From positions 1,922,001 to 1,986,000 of the forward strand of contig OU342635.1 of the NCBI GenBank assembly GCA_910589415.1: a DNA stretch of 64,000 bases. Direction: 5' to 3'. This DNA comes from Malachius bipustulatus (Eukaryota; Arthropoda; Insecta; Coleoptera; Melyridae). Below, one piece after another: positions 22,300 through 31,800 of the stretch. The notes under the pieces were generated by a model. That model had not been told where the DNA came from, ran no database searches, and worked only from the letters and a program-made list of their open reading frames with translations. The stretch's first letter is position 1. Each line of letters starts with the position of its first letter. A program made the translations under genes and the position numbers.

Positions 22300-24400
22300 A
22301 GAGCTTTTTGAACTCGCCTAGACATTCCACAGAATGTCAAACGTATAGTCTTCTTCTTCATTGGTGTTCGTATCCGGACGTCTTGACTCATGATATGACG
22401 CTGGGACAGAGTCAGTGATATCGCGCCAGAGCTCCCTGTCATCGGCATTCCTCATTATTCCTGCCATTGATTGGTTCTCCATGCTATCTCGTCGAATGAT
22501 ATGCCACACAAAAAATCTGATTCTGCACTGAATGGTAGGCAGTAAACGGTTGGTGTCTGATATTAAGTTCTCTTAGGATCGAAGTATTTGTGGGCGGTCT
22601 AGGTTTCAAACCCATAGGTTACTATAAAAAAAATAGAAAGTACAACATCCTCCTCTTTGTACTTAGATACCTAGCGATCCTTCCAGAGTCTATCTAGTTC
22701 TCGAGCACCGAGATAGACAATCTCTACCTTGGCCTGAATTTCTCCAATCAGGTTTAGGTGTGGCGGCAAGAAACATGCCTTGTCTACAGCAATCAGCAGG
22801 GATCATTTGGCGCAGTTGCGTTTTAGGCCTACTTCAGAGCTGGTTGTCTTTACCAGATCCATGTCTTCTTCCGTTGATGTTAGAATCGTGGTGTCGTCTG
22901 CATATCGTAAGTTGGATATTCCCTTTCTTGTTAAGGATACACCTACGCTCCATCCTTCCCTTGCCTTTTTGAATATCCGTTCCTCTTAGATGTTGAAGAG
23001 TATTGGGGAGAGAACATCTCCTTGCCGAGCGAGAACTGCCCAGAAATCTGGTATATTTACGACCCATGCAGTCATACCATTCATAAACTGCCATTTCGAG
23101 TAGTATTTGCCAGAGGTCTGACAGTGTCGAAGACCTTTAGTATAGTCCAGGAAGTAGAAAAGCGCCGGGACATTGTATTCGAAGCATTATCTGCCGTATA
23201 TTCATGAGCTGTTCCTTTGTGCCACGCCCAGGCTTGAAATCTGCTTGTTCGCACCCAATTTATGGGAAGGAGCAGGTATGGCTTCAATCGCTCTTGAAAA
23301 ATCAGTGCGATCGTTCTTTAGTTTTCACACTGATTGTGTCGGCCAGTTCTCAGATTTTCTTGCGTATCTGTTGTGGGATTTCAATGTCGATTTCCTCTGT
23401 GGAGAGTAGCATCTCTCTGACCATGCGCCATCAGTCCCAGCGGATTTCTGACACTTACCTAAGCCTTCGTATAGCTGATTTCATCGCTTCCTTCAGAACT
23501 GGTGGCTCCAATTATATTGTTCCAGGAGTTCTTGTTGGGTCGCTGTCTGTTTAAATATCCTGGTCATGGTTCTAAGTTTCTTAAAAAAATCTCGGAGGTC
23601 GTACTTTTGAGAATATTGTTCAATTCCTCACAAATGTACTGTATGTACTGTGTAATCTGCATGAGTGAATTCTTGTCTCTCCTTATTGTAGCCTGTTTAA
23701 TTTTTCTAGTTAGGTTGTTGTATGTGACTCTCGAGTCGTCATTGTCTGGCCCTCCCTGCTTGGTGATTTGATATCCTTCAGTGAGAGAACATGTTTGTTC
23801 GGATATGTTTGGGTTTCGTTTTTCTCTCATCTGTTTGCAGTTGTCTGCTACTTTCCTCATGACCGCCTATACTCTGCTCCATCGTTCATCAGGGTTGGAG
23901 TATGGTGGGTGATGGATTTCTTCTCCGTCAATTTTCGTCAGCCATTCTTTTGGGGATAGTTTTTAGGTCCCATCTGCTTCAGCTCTTTTGGAACTTTTGT
24001 GGTCTTTGCAGTTTAAGGCATATTATGGCCACAATTTGTGCCATACAAAAATGCATCGTGAACCGATAGACGTTTTCACGACCATGATCGATGACCTAGC
24101 TCTCACAAGAACATAGTCAATCTGGTTGCGTGTTCTAACGTCTGGGGAAACCCATTTGTTTCTTCCATCATCAATCAAAATTTGTGTTTGCCAAGAATAA
24201 GTTGTGCTCTGCGCAGAACTCCATAAGCGTTTCTCTCCCAGGCCATATCGACCTACCGTCTCTCGTTATTTCCCCTGGTATCGTCGATCTTTGCGTTAAA
24301 GCCTCCAACCACCCAATTTGAATGAAATGGTCCAGTCAGGTAGCTAAGCCTGATCATTTATACTCGAAACCGTTTTTTTCATCCAGGACAGTTTTCATTT
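22300..24400 (-). pseudogene. LINE relic (CR1/jockey-like): endonuclease to reverse transcriptase
   Basis: Reading the minus strand from 24400 down, endonuclease-like pieces come first (VVGGFNAKIDDTRG, then QIDYVLVRARS). RT motifs follow: FKPGRGTKEQLMNIRQIM, QGDVLSPILFNI and NLRYADDTTILTS, with the YADD codons at 22893-22904. Post-RT sequence reaches LTFCGMSRRVQKALQYL near 22300. Domain order and the 'GRGTkeQi.NiRqI' motif match the LINE RTs often found with craniofacial-development-protein-2-like endonucleases in insect genomes. Many stops and frameshifts make it inactive. No poly-A tail or target duplication was identified. Confidence 0.8.
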
Positions 24401-26060
24401 TTTTCACAATCGACTTTCGATTGTCGATTGGGACAATTTATTTGATATTGTTGCCGGTTTAGTACAGGAGAAGTTCTTTTCAAGAGAACATGAACACTTT
24501 CTAGATGAAAACTTCATTAAGAGACTCCAAATCCTAAAAGTATGTTGCTGTTCTCTTAAAAAAAAAAAACTAAACCCGAGCCAATATCTCTACCATTACA
24601 CCGACTCGGCGTTGTCACCATGTAGCACCAGCGTCACTGCCGGTATCAGCAAATTACAACAATCAGGAACCCAAAAGAACCAACTCAAAAAGAAAATCTG
24701 AAGAATGGAGAGAAGGTATCTTATCCCAGGAACCAAAAACCCTGCAAAACCCTGCGTTATTGTCATTACTGATGACAAAGCACCTGCTTAAATCGCTTTC
24801 TACTTCCTTTTTTGGCTTTAGAGATATCGAACCGCACATCAAACCATATTCCCTCATTCCATATTCCTAGAGTTTTTATTACCGCCCGTGAGGTCCTCTT
24901 TCTCGCTTCTGTACAGTCAATTAACAACAAAACGTCCTAAAATTGTACAGTCTATGTTCTTTACAGAGTTTCAAAAAATTCACCTACAAAGACCGCCATT
25001 AATTCTTTCTTTTACAATAGCAAGCCACAATATCTGCATGTGAAATACAATAAAAAAGTCTAGGCTCTAGCCGTCTAGGCAGTAACGTATATCCTCGTAT
25101 TCGTATTGCGGTTCATATCAACTCGAAAATTCACTGCATTCGTCAGTTATTAAAACGTTATAGTGAAAGGAAACAACCTATATACCAACTGCGCATGATA
25201 AAATCGAAACCTTAGAGTTAAAACTATCTAAAAGCGCACCCTGTGTGTTCATTTGTCACCCGTCAAGCTTTCAAGCTCAAACGTTAGTTCTATTATAATA
25301 TGAGCTTCAGACCGGGGTAGAATAGAAAAACAGGGTTAAATTCACTTTTTAGGCTAATAAGTAGGGGTGGTTTTTATTTAAACAATCCGAAGTGAATTAT
25401 TTTAATATCACATTTAAGTAACGTTAAAGTATTGTTATTGTTGCTATGATCTTTATTTCATTATTTGAACAACTTTGATCGTTTATTAATTATTATTATC
25501 GTTAAACGTGAATAACATGATTGTGTCCTAAATTTAAATTAATATTGGGATAATTAATTCATTTGAGGATTTTGATCATTAATCGTTACCTACTACATTC
25601 AATTATTGTTTTAAATGCAAATAACAGATACTTCTATCGTCTATCTATAGTTGCTATTTAATATTTCATTCACGCACCTTTATATGGCTTTGTAGGAGTA
25701 TTTTTACCGCTACTTACCATTATTCTAATATAATGAATAAATTTTAATAAGATTCAATTTTATTAGTTCAGTTCAAGTAACTTATTGGACTAAAAGTAGG
25801 TATAGTGTGTTCTATTTTTGGAATAAAGTTCATCCTAGTCCTTTTCCAGTAATTTGTGTTTAATATTTCCTTCTTTTAATAGGACAGGAAATATACCATC
25901 TGCATTTAGCGATTAAAAATAATTCGTTGTACTTTTTTATAATAAATTTTTGATTAATAGCGCAGATAAATAATTTCATTAGGTATATCTCTACCATTCA
26001 TTCCTGTAATAATTAGTTCTTCTGATGGGCAAGGATCAAATTAATTAGCCAGAACAATAA
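24401..26060. other. Intergenic, nothing recognised
   Basis: An AT-rich stretch between the LINE relic and the DUF1091-like gene. No ORF has family resemblance, and there is no repeat pair or RNA gene. Confidence 0.4.
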
Positions 26061-26068
26061 TATATAAA
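26061..26068 (+). promoter_or_regulatory. Putative TATA box of the DUF1091-like gene
   Basis: TATATAAA lies 81 bp upstream of the ATG at 26142, which would place transcription start near 26090-26100. In such AT-rich sequence the match is suggestive only. Confidence 0.35.
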
Positions 26069-26141
26069 ATAATATAACATATAGAAGTACATAACATTAT
26101 TAGAAAATTCATATAACATTATACTTTTTTTATAACTACTT

Positions 26142-26201
26142 ATGGCTTATCTACTCGTCGTGTCGATCTTTCTAGAAATAATATTGTGTGTTCAGGCACA
26201 A
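26142..26201 (+). CDS. DUF1091-like gene exon 1 (signal peptide)
   Basis: It encodes the 20-residue secretion signal exactly. Donor gtaagt starts at 26202. The ATG is the first in frame after the TATA-like box. Confidence 0.85.
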
Positions 26202-26859
26202 GTAAGTTATATTGTTCTTCTAAACAAATTACAAATTATAAATTTTCTTAATTATTTTATAGAACTACGTAATACATCAAGAGAAAGTCGAACTTGTAAG
26301 CTATAATGCCAGTTTGGTGAAAGGGAATATTGTATTCGGTTTCAAAACTTTGAATCAAACCGCTTTTGCTTTCAATGTAACTTTTGAAACCGTCAGAGAA
26401 TCAAAAGACGAAAAACTAATGGTAAACTTCTTCATCGAGAACCTATTGAAGTAAAGTAAAAGCTCTAAGTGTATTCTTTCTAGATCAAACTGCAATGCGA
26501 CAAATTAATGGGTGGCAATTACGTGAGATTGGCAGGGCAGCTCTCAGCAAACGTTTGTAAGTTCTGGAAGAAAAACACTTTTGGGATGAGAGATGATCTG
26601 AGTAAATATGGAAACCTGGAAGCTTGTAAAATTGAAAAGGTAGGTAACTGGATTCAAATAAACAATACTCTAAATTTCTTAATTTCTTAATAATAATTGT
26701 TTCCAGAAAAAGTATTATCTTTATAACTACGTCCCGGACTCTTCATTGTTCCCAAAATATATTCCCTTTGGAACTTACAGATTGATAATTGAAATGTTTC
26801 ACTCAGAAGGAGCAGAGCTGTTCACCATGCATTGGTATGCTTCGATAGTGAAACCATAA
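26142..26859 (+). CDS. Secreted DUF1091-like protein, complete, 175 aa, four exons
   Basis: Exons are 26142-26201, 26263-26421, 26484-26639 and 26707-26859. All introns are phase 0, GT-AG and short (61-67 bp). Residues 1-20 (MAYLLVVSIFLEIILCVQAQ) form a clear signal peptide, encoded by exon 1 alone. The mature part has three N-glycosylation sequons (N35, N51, N58). C78, C98 (VCKFW) and C121 are followed by KKYYLYNYVPDSS and FPKYIPFGTYRLIIEM. This order, 'Ck-fw ... C-iekg-yyl-n ... lP-G-yrl-i', is that of the insect DUF1091/DM8 family, secreted proteins of largely unknown function, some expressed in chemosensory tissue and thought to bind lipid-like ligands as MD-2-type folds do. Family assignment is by motif; the ligand is unknown. 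Confidence 0.85.
26263..26421 (+). CDS. DUF1091-like gene exon 2
   Basis: Acceptor ttatag ends at 26262 and donor gtaaac starts at 26422. The 53 codons carry all three N-glycosylation sequons and beta-strand-like segments. Confidence 0.85.
26484..26639 (+). CDS. DUF1091-like gene exon 3
   Basis: Acceptor ttctag ends at 26483 and donor gtaggt starts at 26640. It encodes the cysteine-bearing core LSANVCKFWKKN and ends at ACKIEK. Confidence 0.85.
26707..26859 (+). CDS. DUF1091-like gene exon 4 (C-terminus)
   Basis: Acceptor ttccag ends at 26706. The exon reads KKYYLYNYVPDSS to WYASIVKP and stops at TAA 26857-26859. An AATTAAA-type sequence about 45 bp downstream could serve for polyadenylation. 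Confidence 0.85.
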   Translation, partial: KKYYLYNYVPDSSLFPKYIPFGTYRLIIEMFHSEGAELFTMHWYASIVKP

Positions 26860-26959
26860 TAATTAAACCATTGAATTGTATTTAGATAAATTTTCTTCTA
26901 AAATTAAATATCAATTTTTAATCAAGTTGAATTTAAACTCCCTCTTTGTAACGCCTGCT

Positions 26960-27150
26960 CACGTCTCAACATACGGTTGTTTCCCGGGTATAAAGCGCCA
27001 GGACGTCTTTTAATTAAACTAAGAAGTAGGGAGACGCCCAGACCTACGAAGACAATATATTCAGAGATCGGTACGTCGGGCGTAGGGAAATTTATTACGG
27101 GAGACAGAACAATATTCTGACTAATAATAAATCACACGGATCCACTCGAT
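26960..27150 (+). repeat. Repeat family X, copy 3
   Basis: It carries 'ggttgtttcccgggtataaa', 'gccaggacgtctttt' and 'ttattacgggagacagaac', then 'taataataaatcacacggat', matching the inverted pair at 16040-16235 and 17380-17600. This copy stands alone, 3' of the DUF1091-like gene. Confidence 0.7.
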
Positions 27151-27579
27151 ATTTTCATCTTCGCTACCATAAAATTATTCCGCTTCTGGAATGATCGGTA
27201 TTCTGAGTGACGCTTTGTCACCTTTATCCTTATATTTTCTAAATAGCGGTCGATCATGCTAATCCTTGCGTCACTTATCGTCATTTTCTTGAGTTCGTTC
27301 ATGTGTACGTCCACGAGGCCGCATTAAACGCGTTTTTCACGTCCAACGCGATGACTGCCACCCTTTGAGGCTATAAGAATTCTCTTAACTCTTTCGATAG
27401 CTTTTACCGCTTAAAGAACTTTCCTGGAATCTTATAGGTTGCCTGGCAAGCCTCTTGGCTCTTACATCTTGCTCTCTAGTCGAACCCTAATCAATCCCTC
27501 ATAATTCGTGAAGCTTGCCAATCATGTCTAACAAACACACAGGTCTATACGATGTAGCCTCCTCTTCTCTCTACATCCT

Positions 27580-28490
27580 GGACGTAACGACTACGACGAG
27601 GTCAAGACATATAAACCAGTAAATCTGACATCGTTTTTACTCAAAGCAATGGAAAAAATAGTTGTGAGGCATACCTGTCTTTTGGACAGACCACTGAACA
27701 AGAGACAGCAAGCTCTTCAACCAGGAAAATCATGTAAATCAGCTTTACATCAACTAGTAATGAGGAAGAAAAACTCATTGAACAGCAAAACACCCCTGGG
27801 CTTTTTCTTGACATTATGGGGGCATTTGAACACTTCATCATCACAACATAATTGGTTGGTGAGACGTTGGAGATCGCCGTTGTTAAAAGATTTCCACAAG
27901 GTTGAGTCTTATCACTCTTATCTCCCTTGCTGTGAGATATGGTAGCCGACGAATTAAACAACAAAAGTACATGAAGAAAGATGCCAGAACGATATCACAG
28001 CTCATACAGTATGTATAAAGGCTGCGATAAGCTCTACAAAATACCGAGCTGGTACCCTTCACCAAAAAAGAAGGGCAGAAATGAAGCCTCTTCGGTTCTT
28101 CATCATCTTCGATGCAAAATTGATCTGAAACCTATACCTGCAGAAGTTCATAGATAAAAGAAAAAAGGGCAATGATGACCTGTAAATCATACATGGTACA
28201 TTGCCTGCACACCCATGTGATAAAACCCAAATACTTGATTTGGTGGCACAAATGTGCTCTAGGGAGCTGGACGCACTGATTTCGCTTAGAGCTGTTTTTG
28301 GACGACGCTCAAGGTCTGGGTGTCACCAATGAAAGATCGTTTCTACCTAGAATTATGTCTTCCCCTTGATACGTACTCCCTCGATCAGTTTAAATCGAAG
28401 GTAAACAGTATTTACTACGCACCAAGACCTCCACAGCACTCCTTAGACCCTAGACAAGGGAAAAGTTATTAGGCTCGCCTTTATGGAGTT
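27580..28490 (+). pseudogene. LINE reverse-transcriptase relic
   Basis: KTYKPVNLTSFLLKAMEKIV, then RPLNKRQQALQPGKSCKSAL and HQLVMR match the N-terminal RT motifs of R1/jockey LINEs ('yRPIsLtSfllKtmErlv ... Q.ay..GkSt.tAlh.lv'). After a frameshift the motif-A region continues as GFFLDIMGAFEHF, in place of 'FLDieGAFDn'. Later parts (about 28250-28480) resemble the RNase H and C-terminal region only loosely. It is inactive. Confidence 0.7.
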
Positions 28491-28570
28491 GCGAAAATAA
28501 AAAAAAATATAAATCATATAAAGGTAACAAACTGTAAGTTTGGCAAATAAAAAGTCTCTTTTAGAATAGT

Positions 28571-28576
28571 TTTATT
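28571..28576 (-). terminator. Polyadenylation signal of the LPMO gene
   Basis: AATAAA on the minus strand, 135 nt after the LPMO stop codon. It is the first canonical hexamer downstream. Confidence 0.55.
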
Positions 28577-28710
28577 AAAAGATGGGTTCAACTATCCAGT
28601 TTATAATTTTTACAACAGGTCTCTTATTGGATTTATTAAATTAAAAATATCAAGACATCGGATTCAAAAACAGCCCAAAGTTTCAAATTTTCAAAGTTAC
28701 AGCCTCAATT

Positions 28711-28831
28711 TCACTCTGAGCAAGAACACTTATCTTTAGGACAAGTTGAGGGATAAACGATACATTGATCCATGCAAAACACATCCGCACCTTCTTTCCC
28801 TTTGAGATCACCAATGGCACTGCAAGTTGTC
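28711..28831 (-). CDS. LPMO exon 5: second Cys motif and stop
   Basis: Acceptor ttttcag ends at 28832. It encodes TTCSAIGDLKGKEGADV, then FCMDQCIVYPSTCPKDKCSC, and stops at TGA (28713-28711). Confidence 0.9.
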
Positions 28832-31800
28832 CTGAAAAGAAATTGGCAATAAATTATCAAAATGAGGTTGCAGCTTTCTGGCTCTCAATATATGATGAAT
28901 AAATACTCACGGGCATTCACATATTTTAGCCGGGCAATTCGGTGGATACCTCAAGCAATTCGTCTGGCACCATTTTCTCATTCCGGGAATCATTCTAAAT
29001 TCAAATCTGGGCACGCAAACTTGCTCTCTCACAACCAAAGGATACACATTATAAGGTGCTGGTCTACTTCCATCTCTGTAGAATAAGAGGTAAGGATTGT
29101 ACGCTCCAGCAAAAAGGGGCGGGATGGCACCTGAAACAGAATTATTTTTGTGCAAGTTGAAGCTTTTTGTTTCTAAGACGATTGATTTTGTTGAAAGAAG
29201 GCCTACCTCCTGCACTTGTGTGGATGGCAACATCAGCGCAATTTCTGAATATTTCTGATTTCCCGCAACCTTGAGCCTGGGTACCATTCTCACACATGCC
29301 CCATTGGTTTCCTGTGTAGTAGGTCCATTGAATAACGCATTGGGTGCAAGTAAGATATGCTGGCAAATTCACCTTGTACCTAGAAACGTTTGAAATCAGT
29401 GTTGAATTATATTTACAATTCCGCGAAAGGTTTGCATTTTTTGGAAAAAAGGTACATTTTTCCATCGACTTTTGGGAACGCCAGCATTGAATTCCAGAAG
29501 TACATGTAGCCCATTCAAATTGGGTAAAATAATGGGCAAACTTAGGAATTTGAGGGTGGATTCTTCTTGGCAAATAAGATTCTAACACAAAAAAATACTT
29601 TTTACATTGCACTTTTCATTTTTTTTACAAAACAGAAAATTTTCTTCCCACAATCAGTGAAGTCAATTTGATAGTGCTAACTGCTGCGCAATATAAAATT
29701 GCAAAGATGTTGCACATTTTCGTTAATACATACCTAGTTTAATGGGACATTGCAATTACAAGTTTTTGTTACGAAAAAACAAGTGAAAAATGCAAAATTA
29801 TGGAACATGCTCTAAGAAAAGGTTAGGGAAAGATTAGGGAAGAGTTTGGGAAAGATTTGGCTTTGGTGACTGCTGTGCAATATAAAATTGTAAAAATGTT
29901 GCACATTTTCGTTAATAATTTAATGGGACAGTGCAATTACAAGTTTTCTTACGAAAAAACAAGTGAAAAATGCAAAATTATGTAATATGCTCTAAGAAAA
30001 GGTTAGGGAAAGATTAGGGAAGAGTTTGCGAAAGATTTGGCTTTGGTGACTGCTGTGCAATATAAAATTGCAAGGATTTTGCACATTTTCGTTAATAGTT
30101 TAATGGGACATTGCAATTACAAGTTTTTCTTACGAAAAAACAAGTGAAAAATGCAAAATTATGGAACATGCTCTAAGAAAAGGTTAGGAAAGATTAGGGA
30201 AGAGTTTAGGAAAGATTTGGCTCTGGTGACTGCTGTGCAATATAAAATTGTTAAGATGTTACACATTTTCGTTAATAATTTAATGAGCCAGTGCAATTAC
30301 AAGTTTTCTTACGAAAAAACAAGTGAAAAATGCAAAATTATGGAACATGCTCTAAAAAAAGGTTAGGGAAAGATTAGGGAAGAGTTTGGGAAAGATTTGG
30401 CTTTGGTGACTGCTGTGCAATATAAAATTGCTAAAATGTTGCACATTTTCGTTAATAATTTAATGGGACAATGCAATTACAAGTTTTCTTATGAAAAAAC
30501 AAGTGAAAAATGCAAAATTATGGAACATGCCCTAAGAAAAGGTTAGGGAAAGATTAGGGAAGAGTTTGGGAAAGATTTGTGACTGGTGACTGCCGTGCAA
30601 TATAAAATTGCAAAGATGTTGCACATTTTCGTTAATAATTTAATGGGACAGTGCAATTACAAGTTTTCTTACGAAAAAACAAGTGAAAAATGCAAAATTA
30701 TGGACTATGCTCCGAGAAAAGGTTAGGGAAAGATTAGGGAAGAGTCGTGTGGGAAAGATTTGTCACTGGTGACTGCTGTACAATATAAAATTTCAGAGAT
30801 GTTGCACATTTTCGTTAATAGTTTAATGGGACATTGCAATTACAAGTTTTCTTACGAAAAAACTAGTGAAAAATGCAAAATTATGTATTATGCTCTAAGA
30901 AAAGGTTAGGGAAAGATTAGGGAAGAGTTTGGGAAAGATTTGGCTTTGGTGACTGCTGTGCAATTTAAAATTGCAAAGATGTTGCACACTTTCGTTAATA
31001 GTATATTAGGACAGTGCAATTACAAGTTTTCTTACGAAAAAACAAGTGAAAAATGCAAAATTGTGTAATATGCTTTAAGAAAAGGTTGGGAAAAGATCAG
31101 AGAAGAGTTTGGGAAAGGTTAGGGAAGGATTCGGTAAAAGTTTGACAAAGGTTAGGGATTATTAAGAATAGTTTTGGAAAGGTTTAAAAAAGATTTGGTA
31201 AAAGTTAGGGAAAAATTAGGAAAATGTTAACCTCTAGATTAAGGCCGCTCTTGTGTATACGGAACCGCTATCCCACATAGGAATACGAATATCTCTCACC
31301 TGAAAACAGCTTTCTTCTTTCCGTCTTCCGGCAGAACGTACGCAACTTCGTTTGTTTCACTGATATGAAGAGGCCATTTGTCCAAGCATTCCTGCGTGAC
31401 CGTTTGACTCGGGTTGTTATTGGGACAAAGGTTGAGCTTAAAGTGTCCGTAATGGTTGGCTGTAAGTTCAATCTCGATGTCAATCTCCTGACCTACGGAG
31501 TAATGCCTGGAAAGAATGCCTTTAGCGTAGAGGCCTCCAGCTTCGTGCGGTCGGGGTTCGCTAACGTGCCAAGGGTCTCCGCAGACTCCGCAACGGCCGG
31601 AGTTCTGCTCCCATTGAACTGAAAAGTTTTGAAATTATTTTCATTTGCGAATTTGCTAATTTATATCGGTACTGTAGAAATGGGTTGGTGGTTTGCATTG
31701 TATAGTGCAGGTCAATGATATTTCGGGCATAATTATTAGGTGCCCACGTTTGACATCTCTCAAGTATGAATTACAGCTCACAGTATACAAAACAATGGAT

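Noticed and set aside
30151..30366. 71-codon ORF in the 180-bp array
   Set aside because: It recurs because the repeat recurs. Other units have stops, and there is no family resemblance.
29690..31140. CRISPR-like regular spacing
   Set aside because: The whole 180-bp unit is repeated with no unique spacers, and the context is a eukaryotic gene intron.
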